Source of the DNA: Adiantum capillus-veneris
Taxonomy: Eukaryota > Streptophyta > Polypodiopsida > Polypodiales > Pteridaceae
Direction: 5' to 3'
DNA: 64,000 nt
Assembly (NCBI GenBank): GCA_014529385.2
Contig: CM043953.1
Coordinates: 90,180,342 to 90,244,341, forward strand
Shown: in pieces, positions 44,359 through 55,575 of the stretch
How positions within the stretch are numbered: position 1 is the stretch's first letter
Layout: each line of letters begins with the position of its first letter
The notes under the pieces: generated by a model
What the model was told of the DNA's origin: nothing
What the model saw: the letters and a program-made list of their open reading frames with translations, nothing else
The model's database searches: none
Made by a program: the position numbers and the translations under genes

Positions 44359-46600
44359 ATGGGGCTCGGTGGGCACGACAGTCTCTCAAGTTCTTTCGAC
44401 AGCTGCTCTGATCTGGTGAGCCTCTTGAACAACTCACCGCATCAGCTGGGCTTGGACAATTCTGCCTATTATCTGGCTGTTGCTAGAGAAGTGCATCATG
44501 AAACACTTATTGACACACTGCTGGGAAGCTCCTGCATGATGATAGATGCAAAAACCCGAATCGATACCCATAGTCTCATGTCGATCCAGGATGGAAAATT
44601 GATGGAAGAAATGGATCAGGAAGGCAACGGCATACAAACAAACCATTGTGAAGGTGAACAAGCCACAGTAGGTGTCAAGGTTCATTCTTTAGAGGCTCAT
44701 GCAGCAGAATTTGGTGCTGACATGATTAAGCATGAGACAAAACACAAGCGCGCAAGTAAATCAGGGGTTGGCGGAGACACTGGGCGCATGGTATCGTCAG
44801 GTCTAGAATCAGACTTTGATCTCCAACAACTTGAAAACTCAATTAAGTTTTTTGATCTCTACCATAAAAGCACTCCACTTCCTCACCCACTACGTTCTAT
44901 GAGCAGTCGGGTCAGCGCTGCTGACCTTAATGTGGTTGAACAGGATGACACAGCTGAGAATGAGCAGAGACATAGGCGGTCCTTTTCTTATGGCTTAATG
45001 AAAAAGGGTAGGACCTTGGCAAATACACCTCAGGAAAAGCTTGAATCTGCTGGTTTACTTCCTTGGCTCAATTACGAGGGCAATAGAAAGAAAAAATCAA
45101 GGTGCAAAGTTGAAAAAGTGGATTTTCAAGGTGCAGCTCACAAGAATAGGATTCTTGCAATGCATTTTGATGATGTAAGTGAAACAACAGGATCTAGTAG
45201 TTCTTCACCTGATTGGAAGGTGGCATCATCAGCACAAGCACCGAGTGACAGAGAAAAGAGTGGCCATCTTGTTTTATACGGTGAGCTAAAACAAGATGAG
45301 CCTGAGGTCAAAACAATCTGGTCGAACTCTCGAGTGGAGAAAAGATCTGGAGAGTTGACCAGCTCAGACAATGAAGATTTGGGTCCGGATGAGGTTCGTC
45401 TCTTGTATTAACTTTTTATGTTTTTCACTGAATAATGCTTTTGAAATGGTTTGATTGCTGGCAAATAAATCCCACAGTATGCGAAGAGCATCTTGAGTCC
45501 TTCAAAACATATTCTTGCTTTTGATTTGATAGGTTGGCAGGTATTTAGAGTCTTTAGATGTACATGAGAGTTATTTGGATGCTATGAAGAATAAAAGGAG
45601 CAATCTTGACGAAGAGAGTTTTCATGCTGGGTCAGATGTAAACACAGATGATCGTCAGAGGTCTTCCATTTCTGGAACACCGATGCTTCATACACATTGT
45701 GTCCTCTCTGCTAATGAAGTTCCCTTCCCTGTGAGCTGTGTTCAAGTGGTTGGGGCAAGGCAGCGCAGGGGAGGTTCATCAATGTGGCAAAGAATGGTTG
45801 GTGTAAAGGATCATACTGTTTACTGCATAAGAGTTGTAAGTGGAAAACATGAGTGGGAGGTGCAAAGAAGATACCGAGATTTCATTAATTTTTACCGGCA
45901 GTTGAAGCAAATTTTTAGTGTTGGTGGTGCTGGTACTTCTTTACCATCATTTTCACAGGAGGTTGAAAATGATTCACGCAGAGTACTTGGCAACACGTCA
46001 CCCACAGTTGTAGAGGCAAGGGTTGTCTGCATCGAGAAGTTTCTACAGTCCCTGCTTCAAGTGGGTCCACCTTACAGCACAGCAACACCTCTTTTTTGGT
46101 TTTTACTTCCGCCCCAAGGTGCTTTTGAAAAAACTGGGTTTGAGGAGCAGCTTATGGTACAAGGTTCCACCTTACACAGTTTAGATGTTCAGTTGGGCAC
46201 ACTCAACACTCCACCTTTGCAATCTCCTTTATCGATCCCGGGAAGCAGCAAGAAAGAGCAAGACGAGAATGGACTTTCTTTTACCCTAGGCAAAACCATC
46301 AAGCTTGTTTTGACAATTCACCAGAACGATTCCCTAAGGCAAGTTCTACATGCCCAGCATCATTCCTGTGCTGGGTGCTATAGGCATCTAGATTATGAAA
46401 AGGGCTTGATCCACGGGTTTGCGCAAGCTTTTGGAAGGGGAAAACCAAGATTCTGTGAATATACTGGGCAGCTTTTCTGTTCCTCCTGCCATTTGAATGA
46501 CGTAGCTGTTGTGCCTGCTTATGTCCTGTGGCACTGGGATTTCACACAAAAGCGAGTTTGTCAGTTTGCAAAGGCATATCTTGATTCAATATATGATCAG
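44359..46600 (+). CDS. PX and Rubicon-homology (DUF4206-type) domain protein, 5' two exons, 3' part not in window
   Basis: Exon 1 is 44359-45393 (345 codons) and exon 2 is 45533-46600 (356 codons). The start is the first ATG after an in-frame TAG (44281), giving MGLGGHDSLSSSFDSCSD. Residues 1-420 are mostly acidic/serine-rich and disordered, with a conserved-looking KKGRTLANTPQEKLESAGLLP. A PX domain spans about 425-540: VYCIRVVSGKHEWEVQRRYRDF with the phosphoinositide-binding RRYRDF at about 458, and FLQSLLQVGPP. From about 620 a zinc-binding region begins: HHSCAGCYRHL, then RFCEYTGQLFCSSCH (Cys 624, 627, 653, 661, 664). PX domains bind PI3P. Rubicon-type domains bind Rab7-like GTPases on late endosomes, so a role in endosome or autophagy traffic is inferred. 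Exon 2 ends at SIYDQ|GTACTA, a splice donor; in relatives the domain continues. Confidence 0.88.
45394..45532 (+). other. Intron 1 of the PX gene (139 bp, phase 0)
   Basis: GTTCGT donor after GGTCCGGATGAG and a T-rich acceptor TTTGATTTGATAG before GTTGGCAGG. Joining keeps the frame (D-E then V-G-R-Y). Confidence 0.85.
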
Positions 46601-48509
46601 GTACTATTTTCATTTTCAATTTACATAAGAGAAGTGTCTCGACTTCGCATTTTTCTCACCGATTCTTGAGAACATAACATTTCTACACAAAAACTTGTAA
46701 AGACTTTCTTTTATCATACCATGGGACTATACCTTGCACTTTCCTTCAAGGGTGAATCTGGGCTTATCCTGGATTCATCTAGGTATATTTTTTAGTTGTA
46801 TAGCGGACATGCAGACTTCACATTGTGAAGTTTTCGTCCGAGTTGCGACCAGTTGATATTGTGCTAATTCTTTCTATCTTTTGTGGTGCGTATGCCCTAT
46901 CAACTACCTCATTTTTGTGCTAATTTTTCCGATTTAATGCTTCTTTTAGTGCTAGGCTTCATTATGGCTGAGTCTGCCCTTGATCTCCGGAGTCATGACA
47001 GAAACTCAGTACGCTGAACTTTGTGTTGATGTATGCTCAGTGTGTGTTGTGTTGGGGAGCATATGTTAGTACCTAGTTCTACACCCACTATTGGGCACTG
47101 ACGACGTTAGTGGGGATGTCGTAGTATTTAGTCAATACTATCCATGATGGAGTTGATGGTTATATTGTCTTGTGGGTGGCTACCATGGGACTATACCTTG
47201 CACTTTCCTTCAAGGGTGAATCTGGGCTTATCCTGGATTCATCTAGGTATATACTTTCTTTTATCCTACCTTTCTCTGTTGTGGGCTATATCTGTTTGCC
47301 CTCATTGTCTCGGTCAATGGTAGTAAATAAGGCAGGGTTGAGAAATTTCAAATACGGTTTTGTTCCATAAAGGCTAGGCTTCCCACTATGTTGGTGTAAA
47401 AGCCCATGTTGGTGGTTCACCGTTCAGTGCAAGGCCTTGGGGAGTGAGACACAGCAAGTTGTCATTGCAAGCTAGGTATTGACATGAGAAGAGTTGTGTG
47501 GGGTATGTGTGCTGGAGCATGTAATATAGTATTCAACATTTATGACGTGTGTGGAGATACTAGTGTGCATGGTGGGCTTGATGGCTATATTGTGGTTTTG
47601 GAAGAACTTACAAGCTCTCTCCTTCATAGGTGAATGCACACCAAGGCAATGGACAATTGCTCGGAGCGCACCTCGATCCACTGTGCCCGATCGGAGCCCA
47701 TGAGTTCTCTTAGCTGCGCACTGACTTTCTCTCTCTAAATTGCTCTCTCAAAAGAGTGCCGATCTCCTCCTTTACCTAATTATACTATTTTCTCTTTTTC
47801 AAAAAAGTGGGTACTGTTTTCTCTCTCTGGCAGAATTAGCAGCCTTTGGAATTTACTGTCATATCCCTCTAGAAATTCTGCCAGGTTTTCTCTATGAAAT
47901 AGATTGAAATTTCTCCCCCCAAACCTTTTTTCTCTTTAGTTAGAGAGAGAGGAACTTTTTCTTTTGCTCATTCTCCCTCCTGTTAGAGATGTCCTGTGGT
48001 GGCTCCAGTATCTCCTAGAACAGATTATGGAGTGAGGGCTGTTTTGTGGATGTGCCCGGCTATATTTGTGGTAGATGTACCTTTTCCGATGGTACGAGCC
48101 ATGTTTGTGCCCACCTAGTAGGTTGGCATGAGGTATGACTCTTGTTCCTAGGGTTTCCCGGGGTTAGAGTCTTAGTTTTCGGCATTTCTCTTAGTGTGTC
48201 TCTAGCATGGGACCAAATTTGATCTCTTGGCCAATTTATTAGCAGATTGTAGTTCATGCTGATGTGCCATATTTTTGAGGATGCCCCCACCATTATTGGG
48301 TTATGGGTTTTTTACCTTTGAATAAGGCAAGTTGTGGGGATTCCCTATAAAGGGACCTTTGCCCCTTGTATTTTCACATTTGGTATTTGCAATTGCCAGC
48401 GTTCGGGGATTATCTCTCTAGTATTTTATGAGTTAGCTCTCTCTCTCTCTCTCTCTCTCTGTGCGTTTTCTAGGTTTCAATCACCCCCTCCCTCTCTCTA
48501 AGAGATCTC
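46601..48509. other. Start of a long intron or downstream region of the PX gene
   Basis: Begins GTACTATT. It contains a direct repeat (46718-46794 and 47182-47258, about 77 identical bases, 464 apart), a TATA-like CTATAAAGG at 48347 and (CT)n at 48438-48462. No exon continuing the Rubicon domain was recognised. Confidence 0.5.
46718..47258. repeat. Direct repeats of about 77 bp at both ends of this interval
   Basis: ACCATGGGACTATACCTTGC to ATCTAGGTATA occurs at 46718-46794 and 47182-47258. ACTTTCTTTTATC also occurs just before the first and just after the second. Confidence 0.85.
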
Positions 48510-48803
48510 TCTCCTCCTCTATAGCCTTGTGCCCGAGACTGCGTGTGGTGGGTTGCATGTGATCGGAGGCTTGTTCGGTGGAATTCTATTGCGATGGATT
48601 GGAGATCCGGTGGCTGCCTGTCTTGAAGATGAGGTCTGCTTGCAATTCTAGACTTATCATGCACTTTACCTTTTGCGCTGTATCTTTGACTCTCCTCCTC
48701 TATAGCCTTGTGCCCGAGACTGCGTGCAGTGGGTTGCATGTGATCGGAGGCTTGTTCGGTGGAATTCTATTGCGATGGATTGGAGATCCGGTGGCTGCCT
48801 GTC
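48510..48803. repeat. Tandem duplication, 181-bp period; second unit interrupted
   Basis: Unit 1 (48510-48690) and unit 2 (48691-48803, continuing at 56815 to about 56888) are near identical. The second is interrupted after CTGTC by the 8-kb insertion. The first unit reads straight through GCCTGTCTTGAAG and so shows the pre-insertion state. Confidence 0.9.
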
Positions 48804-48850
48804 TGTAAGGTGCAACGGAGTGATTGTTTGAACTTTGCTCAAGATGAGTG

Positions 48851-49475
48851 CTACTTCAGTTTTCAGCCTTTAGACATCGCAAAAGAACCCCCGAACCTCG
48901 CAGATCTCACCTTCCCGCAGCAGTTCCTCCCCGCACGGTCAGTTTCCGCAAGGTTTACAGTTTAAGCCCGGAAAACGCAGATTTCAGTATCTGCGTTTTC
49001 AGCGCGTCATCGTTGCCATCGACATCGTCACCGACATAGAGTCAAAATTCAGCAGATAAAGATTTGCAGATTTCAGTCCATAGCGTTTTTGGACATCAGA
49101 TAAAGACCTTCAGATTTCAGCCCTTAGATCGGTGTCGTCATCCCCGTCGTCATCGTCGACAAAGGCTAGACTTGCATCAGCACGTGCATTCAGTTTGTAC
49201 CAGATTGTGCAATCATAAGTAGACCACTCTCGCCGACGAGAGTGGGGCCTTCGGAGGGGGGTTTTACGTCTTTGGTGTCGTATCTCTCTTCTCTCTCTAT
49301 CTCTCAGTCTCATACACTTGCACGCACAATGTCCATTCACTTTGTATGTGATCATAGCATTCTCTCATTAAGAACGGAAGGCTCTCCCTTCCATAAGAAC
49401 GAAAAGGAACCTTGAGCACAGTTCGGAGCACTCATCTTGAGCAAAGCGCAAACATTCATTCCGCTGCACCTAACA
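48851..49475 (+). repeat. Truncated 5' LTR of element E
   Basis: Aligns with 52175-52803. It ends CACCTAACA, followed by the primer site TGGTATCAGAGCTTTGG at 49477-49493. Confidence 0.85.
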
Positions 49476-51569
49476 TTGGTATCAGAGCTTTGGCAGTGTT
49501 CTGTATCACTCAAGGAAAGAACCACAAGAATCACAAGATTTTTTGTTGCTTGTTACGGTCGCATGAACGCAAGTTTGCTTGGGCGTGTCGATTCCTAATC
49601 GTGTTTTTGAAGAGTGACAGGAATCCCAAGAAAGAAGGGCTTGTCCAGCCTCCCCTTGTGCCTCTTTTCACTCATTGAGAGCGGATCGTGCACTTAGCGG
49701 CCGGCCAATCGACGTGAGGTGGGAAAAAGCAACCTTGGTGTGAGCGCAAGGCCGCCAAGGGGTGCGCCCGCGGAAAAGAGCAGAACTCAAGTGAAGAGAA
49801 GATCCTTCTCAAACGCGGTTTGCAAGCGAAAGAAAACCTCAAGAACCTCAAGAACCAAGACCCTAAAGAACCCAAGTTCCTCGTGAACTTAAGAACCCAA
49901 GACCCCTAAGAACCCAAGTTCCTCGCGAACTTAAGAACCCAAGACCACAAGAACCCACGACTTCAGTGGATGGTCATCACTCGAAGCGGAATGGATACTT
50001 CGCTTGGAGGTGATGAGCATGAGAGAGGCGAAGAAGAATTTTCCCCACCATGAGGTTTTTCCGACCCTCCCCCTTCCCCATCTACGACAAGGATTGCACT
50101 AACTCCTATGAAGGAGTTGCCGCAGTTGTTTATGGACAAGAAGTTAGACTACGAAGAAAGAAGGGTAGCCATAGATCGTGACTACGAAGAAAGAAGGGCA
50201 GCCATAGATCGTGCATACGATGCAAGAATGGAAGCCATAGACCGTTAGTATGACTTGGAAGAAAAAGAAAGTCAAGCCAAATTTGTCCGCGAGAACAAAG
50301 CCATCAAAGAAAAGAGCAGCAAACACCAAGAAAGAATGGTAGCCTTTGTGAGCGTGAGCAAGTGCGCTTGGCGGCCGAATAGAGAAACCGACACATGCAA
50401 GAGTTCTTGCGACTCTTTTCTCAAGTGCAGGCACATATGCAAGAGATTCAGGAGACGGAGACTCTCTCAGTCTCTTCTCCAAAGCAAGACACACATGATT
50501 TGCATGATGATTTGAATGACAATGATTTGCATGATGATTTGAATGATGATGATAAGCATGATGATTTGCATGGTCAAGATGTGATTTCTCACAAGCATGA
50601 TGAATTGCATGAAGATGATGTGATTGTTCACAAGGATGATGTGTTAGTGGATGCTTTTTCTAGCGAAGCTAACCTCGTTGTAGATTCGATCAATCACGAA
50701 GAACCGATCTTGGCTTTGGAGTCAAGGTCCAAAGAACCCCCACAGGACGATCCGATCATTCAGGAAGAACCGATCTTGGCTCTTGAGCCTAGGTCGAAAG
50801 AACCATCACAGGAAGTATTATGTGTTCGCATGATTGATAAGGACGCATTGTTCAAGTGTTTCATTCGTGATCGTTTCCTGTATTTTAGTTAGTGTCTTTA
50901 TGTGATCCCTTTTACTAGGCATGACATACTGTACGTTGAGCACGTTTCACTCATGAATGAGCACGAATGTATGCGGATTGTTCATGAAAAGCTGAAAAGT
51001 ATGCATTCACGGAAGTCACATTTCATGTCTCTTCCTTGGCATGACACATTCGTAGAAAGAGCACATGAAAGTATGAGCACCAAGCATGGGCATGTCCGTT
51101 GTGAATTGCCACAATTAATTGCTCTAGATCATAAGAGAAAGATTCGATGTCATTGTTTGTGCGTGTGTGATGGAACGGTTTGGCACTCTGTCTCTTTGTT
51201 CATCTACATTGCATGCACAGTCTTTGAGGAAGACAAGATTTTTCCACTCACTTTACATGGAATAGGTTTGTTTATGTTTTTGTGTTGGAAGTGGTTTCAG
51301 GAATTTTCAGCCATGAAGATTCTTAAAGAAGAAAGAAGCAGGACTCTAGACGAAGTTGAAGCATCGAAGGAGCCACAAAAGACTTTGTGTCGCTTTCGGC
51401 GCGGCCCAAAGAAGCAAGCGTTGCAAACCTTCATGAAGTTGAAGTACCGCATGACCCACACATCAGAGTGGGCCGACGAAGAGTCCCTTCCAGGATTCCG
51501 GATGCTATTGGCGATCTCCCTCGATGCCATACAGTTCGGTACCAGTACCTCACTTTGAAAAGGAGGGGA
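49476..51569 (+). pseudogene. Interior of element E: gag N-terminus, Asp/His repeats and unknown C-terminal part
   Basis: The leader has a degenerate AAGAACCCAAG minisatellite (49839-49960). A short frame from ATG 49969 (MVITRSGMDTSLGG) matches the gag start of the related element at 62074. After frameshifts, the frame 50395-51558, broken by one TAG (50890-50892), carries HDLHDDLNDNDLHDDLND repeats, two EEPILALExRSKEP repeats, then ILYVEHVSLMNEHECMRIV and FPLTLHGIGLFMFLCWKWF. The end (WADEESLPGF) is followed by the polypurine tract AAAAGGAGGGGA. There is no RT. The tail may be a remnant of a Gypsy pol C-terminus. Confidence 0.6.
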
Positions 51570-52803
51570 TGTCACATGACACATCGAACCCTATGTGTCC
51601 GTGGACAAGCTACAACATGACAAGGGTTCAGTCAATCCAGTTAGTCTAGATTAGAAGTGTTCTGGCACTTTTGTGAGTCTGTTTGTCGCAGACCGTGCAT
51701 GCCCAAACACTTAGTGTAGATGCATATCCTCTGGTTGCACACAGCATGATCATAAGAATTTCCATCAGAATCCTTCAGGGGAATTTTCGAGTGCATTAAG
51801 CCTATTTTACCTATTTTTGGCATTTTTCACTTATTAATTTAAGTGACTTTCCAACAAAAGTAGGTAGGGCAATTTTGCTAAGTTTGTATATAAGTAAACT
51901 AGAGCTAACACTAAATGGCAGAAGAGGCAGCAGGAGCACCTTGCTCAACAAGCAACTTCTCAGCAAGAACCCCCCGGCAGGAGACTTAGCGTTTTTCTCC
52001 ATTGCAGATCAGCCCCAGCGTTTTGCATTGCAGACCAACCCGACGACAGCAAGACACAACAGAAGCCTAGCGTTTTTGCAGAAGCACAGAATTCAGCCCT
52101 AGCGTTTTTTATTTGCAGACCAACCTCAGCGTTTTGCAGATTACCGCGACGGAACCTCAAGCAACACCAGCGTTTTCAGTTTTCAGCCTTTAGACATCGT
52201 AGAAGAACCCCTGAACCTCGCAGATCTCACCTTCCCGCAGCAGTTCCTTGCCGCACGGTCAGTTTCCGCAAGGTTTACAGCTTCAGCCCGGAAAATGCAG
52301 ATTTCAGCATCTGCGTTTTCAGCGCGTCGTCGTCGCATCGTCGCCATCGACATCGTCACCGACATAGAGTCAGAATTCAACAGATAAAGATTTGCAGATT
52401 TCAGTCCATAGCGTTTTTGGACATCAGATAAAGACCTTCAGATTTCAGCCCTTAGATCGGTGTCGTCATCCCCGTCGTCATCGTCGACATAGCCTAGACT
52501 TGCATCAGCACATGCATTCAGTTTGTACCAAATTGTGCAATCATAAGTAGACCACTCTCGCCGACGAGAGTGGGGCCTTCGGAGAAGGGTTTTACGTCTC
52601 TGGTGTCGTATCTCTCTTCTCTCTCTATCTCTCAGTCTCATACACTTGCACGCACAGTGTCCATTCACTTTGTATGTGATCATAGCATTCTCTCATTAAG
52701 AACGGAAGGCTCTCCTTTCCATAAGAACGAAAAGGAACCTTGAGCACAGTTCGGAGCACTCATCTTGAGCAAAGCACAAACATTCCTCCCTCTGCACCTA
52801 ACA
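51570..52803 (+). repeat. 3' LTR of element E, 1234 bp, complete
   Basis: Starts TGTCACATGACA and ends CACCTAACA. It contains many CAGCGTTTT-like motifs (51985-52400). Confidence 0.9.
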
Positions 52804-53589
52804 GCTGAAATCTGCGTTTTCCGGGCTGAAATTGTAAACTTCAATGGATTCCACCGTGCGGTGAGGAACTGCTGCAGGAAGGTGAGATCTGCGAGGTTTG
52901 GGGGTTGTTCTGCTGTGTCTTAAGGGCTGAAAACTGAAAACGCTGGTCCTATGGCTGATTTTGTCGTGATGAATCTGCAAAACGCTGCGGCTGATTTGCA
53001 AACCAAAAACGCTAGGGCTGAATTCTGTTGTCTTGTGAAATCTGCCATGGATCTGCTGGTGCAACTGCTAACACTAGGGGATTTGTTGCCTTGTGGTCGC
53101 CGAGGTTGCTCTGCAATGCAAAAACGCCAAGGTTGATTTGGAACTGAAAATGCTAGGGTCTCTTGCTGATGCTGAAAACGCTAGCCTGGTGGGGGTCCTG
53201 CTGAGAAGGTGCCTGTTGAACTGAGTTCCTGCTGCCTCTTCTGCCAGAAAGTGCTAATTCTGGTTTGCTTATATATTAACCTAGCAAATTTGCCCTACCT
53301 ACTTTCCAACAAAAGTCACTTAAAAATAATAAGTGAAAAATATCAAAAATAGGGAAAATAGGTCTGTGCACTGTAAAAATGCTACTGATGGGATTTGATG
53401 GGAATCTGATGGTCATGCTGTGTGCAACCAGAGGATATGCATCTAATCTAAGTGTCTGGACATGCACGGTCTGCGAACACTCACAAATTTGCCAGATCGC
53501 TTCCTATTCTAGACTGACTTAACTGAATTGAACCTTGGTCATGTTGTAGCTTGTCCACGGACACATAGGGTTGGATGTGTCACGTGACA
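52804..53589 (-). repeat. Proximal 786 bp of the 3' LTR of element F
   Basis: Minus sense starts TGTCACGTGACA at 53589 and stops where it abuts the end of element E's LTR. The polypurine tract is 53590-53602 in minus sense. Confidence 0.85.
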
Positions 53590-55575
53590 TCCCCTCCTTT
53601 TCAAAGTGAGGTACTGGTACCGAACTGGATGGCGTCGAGGGAGATCGCCAATAACATCCGGAATCTTGGAAGGGACTCTTCGCCAGCCCACTTTGATGGT
53701 GGGTCGTGCGGTACTTGAACTTCATAAAGGTCTGCAACGCTTCCTTCTCTGGGCCGCGCCGAAAGCGACACAAAGTCTTCTGAGTCTCCTTCAATGCTTC
53801 CACTTTTTCTATGGACGTAGGTCCACCTTCTTCAAGAATCTCCGAGGTTGAAAATTTCTGAAACCACTTCCAACACAAAAACATGAACATACCTATTCCA
53901 TGTAAGGTGACTGGAAAAAATCTCGTCTTCCTAAAAGACTGTGCATGCAATGTAGATGAACAAATAGACGGAGTGTCAAACCGTTCACCACACACACGCA
54001 AACAATGAGATCGAATCTTTCTCTTCTGATCTAAATCAGTCAACTGTGGCAATTCACAACGGAAATGCTCATGCTTGGTGCTCATTCTTTCTTGTGCTCT
54101 TTCTACAAATGTGTCATGCCAACGAAGAGACATGGAATGTGACTTTCGTGAATGCATACTTTTCAGCTTTTCATAAAACCCGCATACATTTGTGCTCATT
54201 CATGAGTGACACGTGCTCAACGTACAATATGTCATGCCCAGGAAAAGGGCTCACATAGAGACGCTGACGAAAATACATGATCGAATGAAACACTCGAACA
54301 ATGCGTGCCGACGAATCATTCAAACACAGTACTTCCTGTAAGGGTTCTTTGGACCTAGGCTCGAGAGCCAAGATCGGTTCTTCGTGATTGATCGAATCTG
54401 CAATGAGGTTAGCTTTGCTAGAAAAAATATCCACTAACTCATCCTTCTTGTGAACAATCACATCTTCTTCATGCAAATAATCATGCTTGTGAGAAATCAG
54501 ATCTTGATCATCATGCAAATCATCATGCTCATCATTATCATGCAAATCACCATGCTTGTCATTATCATCCAAATCATCATGCTTATCATTGTCATTCAAA
54601 TCATCATCATGCAAATCATGTGTGTCATGCTTGGGAGAAGAAGAGACTGAGAGAGTCTCTTTTTCCCGATTCTGTGCAAATTGTGCCTGCACAATAGAAA
54701 AGAGTCGCAAGAACTCTTTCATGTGTTGGTCGCTCTGTTCTTGTCTTGCTTTGTTCTCGCGATCAAATTCTGCTTCTTTTTCTTTGTTCTCGCGATTCAA
54801 TTTGGCTTGACTTTCTTTGTTCTCGCGATCCAATTTGGCTTGACTTTCTTTGGCTTCCAAGTCGTACATACGCTCTATGGTTGCCATTCTTTCTGCGAAC
54901 TCCTTGTCCATCATCCTTTTGTCGAAAGCCTCCATAGGAGTTAGTGCAATCCTTGTCGTAGATAGGGAAGGGGGAGGGTCGAAAAAACCTCATGGTGGGA
55001 AAAATTCTTCTTCCCCTCTCTCATGCTCATCACCTCCAAGCGAAGTATCCATTCCGCTTCGAGTGATGACCATCCACTGAAGTCTTGGGTTCTTGTGGTC
55101 TTGGGTCTTAAGTTCACGAGGAACTTGGGTTCTTGCGGGTCTTAGGTTCTTAAGTTCATGAGGAACTTGGGTTCTTGGGGTTCTTGATTCTTGGGGTTCT
55201 TGAGTTCTTTGAGGTTCTTCTTTCGGTTGCAATCTGTGTTCGAGAAGGATCTTCTCTTCACCTGAGTTCTGCTCTTTTTCGTGGGCCGCACCCCTTGGCG
55301 GCCTTGCGCTCACAGCAAGGTTGCTTTTTCCCACCTCACGTCGATTGGCCGGCCGCTAAGTGCACGGTCCGCTCTCAATGAGTGAAAAGAGGCACAAGGG
55401 GAGGCTGGACAAGCTCTTCTTTCCTGGGATTCCTGTCACTCTTCAAAACATGACTAGCAATCGACACGCCCAAGCGAACTTGGGTTCGTGCGACCGCAAC
55501 AAGCAAAAAAAATTATGTGGTTCGTGTGGTTCTTTCCTTGAGTGATACAGAACACTGCCAAAGCTCTGATACCAA
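53590..55575 (-). pseudogene. Interior of element F: same organisation as E
   Basis: Minus sense from the primer site (55563-55574): minisatellite leader (55085-55235), gag start MVITRSGMDTSLGG at 55071, then a 254-codon frame (54935-54171). This has a Lys/Glu-rich helical part (repeated ESQAKLDREN, ESQAKLNREN), HDLHDDDLNDNDKHDDLDD repeats, and EEPILALEPRSKEP once. A frameshift at 54171-54199 leads to the rest (53519-54199), with FFPVTLHGIGMFMFLCWKWF and a C-terminus near the polypurine tract. F is open where E has its TAG, and E is open where F is shifted, so the ancestral frame was longer than either. Confidence 0.6.
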
